The notes beneath the pieces were generated by a model that had not been told where the DNA came from, searched no databases, and was given only the letters and a program-made list of their open reading frames with translations. From Cylindrospermopsis curvispora GIHE-G1 (lineage in GTDB: Bacteria; Cyanobacteriota; Cyanobacteriia; Cyanobacteriales; Nostocaceae): 64,000 nucleotides of DNA. Shown piece by piece: positions 62,871-64,000 of this stretch. Location of the stretch: the NCBI RefSeq assembly GCF_014489415.1, contig NZ_CP060822.1, positions 816,311-880,310 on the forward strand, given 5' to 3'. How positions within the stretch are numbered: position 1 is the first letter of the stretch; every line of letters begins with the position of its first letter. Position numbers and translations under genes: made by a program.

Positions 62871-63167
62871 TCATGCAGTTTTCATAGCGATCGCGATCGC
62901 ATTTTCCAATTCTTCCTGTGGTAAACTAGTAACGACAAACACTTCTTGTACGGTTTTACCCTGGCGTGCAATTACCTTATAACCACCGCGAATTGGTACG
63001 GAGACACGCAACTGCATTTTAGGAGCGTGTCCTTTAACTCTGCCAATTACTGCTGGCGTTACAGTAGTAATGCCATGTTGTTGACATAAACGTTCTAGAA
63101 TAGGAATAAGTCCGGGAATATGGGTAGAATGATTCCAAACGAGTCTACCATCTGTTAGTTTACTCAT
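62871..63167 (-). CDS. DUF2103 protein
   Basis: 98 aa from ATG 63167 (MSKLTDGRLVWNHSTHIPGL); the longer open frame overlaps clpS and is unlikely. Conserved segments: NHSTHIPGLIPILERL, VIGRVKGHAPKMQLRVS and a final helix that carries two overlapping HIP1 octamers (62887-62900) in its DNA. Function unknown. It starts 5 bp after the clpS stop, so the two are likely co-translated. Confidence 0.85.
   Translation of the reverse strand: MSKLTDGRLVWNHSTHIPGLIPILERLCQQHGITTVTPAVIGRVKGHAPKMQLRVSVPIRGGYKVIARQGKTVQEVFVVTSLPQEELENAIAIAMKTA
62887..62900. repeat. Overlapping double HIP1 octamer
   Basis: GCGATCGCGATCGC contains two GCGATCGC octamers sharing two bases. HIP1 is highly abundant in most cyanobacterial genomes; single copies elsewhere in this window start at 8324, 13318, 15206, 22798, 28746, 30983, 31813, 41551, 42131, 48628 and 50501. 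Confidence 0.9.
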
Positions 63168-63172
63168 ATTAG

Positions 63173-63496
63173 CTAAGCTGCTTCCAGGGGGGCCATGGTC
63201 AATCCAGCGCGACGCAGCTGTTGGTGGTATAATTCCGCTTGTTCTTGAGGTCCTACCCAAACAATAGCTTGTCCCTCATAGTGTACCTGGTTGGTCAGCT
63301 CCCAAGCTTGTTCAGTGGTCATTCCCGGAATATACTTCATTAAAGATTTAGCCACATGTTCAAATGTATTAAAATCATCATTTAAGACAATGACCTTATA
63401 ATTGGGATAGGGTTTACGAACCACTTGAGTTCCCTGGTCAGGTGTGACAGTGGGAGCTGGGGCCATTGCATAAACGGGGAATGGTCTTGTTTTCAT
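63173..63496 (-). CDS. clpS: Clp protease adaptor ClpS
   Basis: 107 aa. The N-degron-binding region NYKVIVLNDDFNTFEHV and the Met in SLMKYIPGM follow the ClpS pattern. ClpS brings proteins with destabilising N-terminal residues to ClpAP/ClpC. Cyanobacteria usually have two ClpS proteins; this copy has a 20-residue N-terminal extension (MAPAPTVTPDQG). ATG at 63496. Confidence 0.92.
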   Translation of the reverse strand: MKTRPFPVYAMAPAPTVTPDQGTQVVRKPYPNYKVIVLNDDFNTFEHVAKSLMKYIPGMTTEQAWELTNQVHYEGQAIVWVGPQEQAELYHQQLRRAGLTMAPLEAA

Positions 63497-63624
63497 AAAT
63501 CAAAAAGCTACGGTTGAAAAAAAAAGACTTCAACTCTCCAGTGTAATTCAATGTTGGGAAACGGGTTGAGCTTAGGATTTTAGCCGTTGATTGGGGAGAA
63601 GTAATTATTATAGATAGGGAAATC

Positions 63625-64000
63625 ATGAACAGCAAAAACTCCACTTTTTCCGGACTAACATTAAAAAGCCTAATCCTATTGTCATCCTTATTGGTATATA
63701 ACGGGTTAACTCTTGAGGGGTTTGAATTGTCTGCGAATGCTCAGGTACTATCAAATACGGAAAGGGAAGAATTAAGTAAATTTAGGACAGAAACTAAGAT
63801 TCAAAAGCAAGTACAGTCTTATTTGAGTATTTGGTTGACATTACTCAGTTTGTTTGGGGTGGGTTTAATAGCCACTTTATGGTTTTTGAGAAAGGCCATA
63901 ATTAAGAATATTGTTGAACGAGCGATGAGACAAATTGGGAATATAGAAAACTTGCAGACGGAGCTAATTGGTACTAATCAAAAGACAACTAGTTTGATTG
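63625..64000 (+). CDS. Secreted/membrane protein, cut by window end
   Basis: Partial, ATG at 63625, 125 complete codons and no stop before the edge. A signal-like segment (LTLKSLILLSSLLVYNGLTL) ending LSANAQ is followed by a short helical stretch, a clear transmembrane helix (WLTLLSLFGVGLIATLWFL) and a coiled-coil-like tail (RQIGNIENLQTELIGTNQKT). No family recognised from this part. Confidence 0.7.
   Translation, partial: MNSKNSTFSGLTLKSLILLSSLLVYNGLTLEGFELSANAQVLSNTEREELSKFRTETKIQKQVQSYLSIWLTLLSLFGVGLIATLWFLRKAIIKNIVERAMRQIGNIENLQTELIGTNQKTTSLI

Overview
The window reads as a chromosomal segment of a filamentous, heterocystous-type cyanobacterium (order Nostocales), probably one of the AT-rich lineages such as Raphidiopsis/Cylindrospermopsis or Dolichospermum; the genus is inference. 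Support comes from photosystem II genes (psb28, psbO), petG, ycf54, cytM, a high-light-inducible protein, a cyanobacterial ftsQ-ftsZ pair, an hps (hormogonium polysaccharide secretion) cluster, and at least 13 copies of the octamer GCGATCGC (HIP1). I saw no rRNA, tRNA, CRISPR array, prophage or complete insertion sequence.

Layout. 0-6 kb: psb28 and a His-rich COG0523 GTPase on the minus strand, then cysS-tldD-tldE on the plus strand. 6-14.3 kb, plus strand: TM2 protein, two possible micro-ORFs, a CtaA-type copper ATPase, a TPR protein paired with an AAA ATPase, and hflX. 14.4-18.4 kb: grxC-gshB converging on ftsQ-ftsZ, with a 39-bp overlap of the gshB and ftsZ 3' ends. 18.6-23.6 kb: psbO, a lipoprotein, a Crp-family regulator, an orphan DALR-domain protein and a HAD phosphatase. 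23.6-30.5 kb: polA (with an altered exonuclease motif), menH, an IS630-type HTH orphan and a PEP-synthase-like protein with a degraded ATP-grasp half. 30.5-35.2 kb, minus strand: mutS, an AI-2E-type permease, a Nudix hydrolase and a small secreted protein. 35.3-37.8 kb, plus strand: folD, crtE and a DUF212-type phosphatase-like membrane protein. 37.9-42.7 kb, mostly minus: ycf54, a SnoaL-like protein, pdxJ, cytM, rsmD, hisH, with petG on the plus strand. 43-46.8 kb: DUF3370, hli and ald. 46.3-53.3 kb, minus: hisS, a SpoIIE-type phosphatase, ftsY, nusB and DUF502. 53.5-61.4 kb, minus: hpsA, three pseudopilin genes and hpsJ. 61.6-64 kb: moaE, a truncated DUF29 gene, DUF2103, clpS and a gene cut by the window edge.

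Most of the window is core metabolism and housekeeping. The accessory-looking parts are the TPR/AAA pair, which resembles a split STAND-type sensor, and the hps cluster, which carries two of three copies of a 109-118 bp MITE-like repeat between its genes. Two lineage-specific oddities stand out: the DNA polymerase I proofreading motif, where the Exo III aspartate is a glutamine, and HpsC, whose pseudopilin +5 glutamate is a glutamine.
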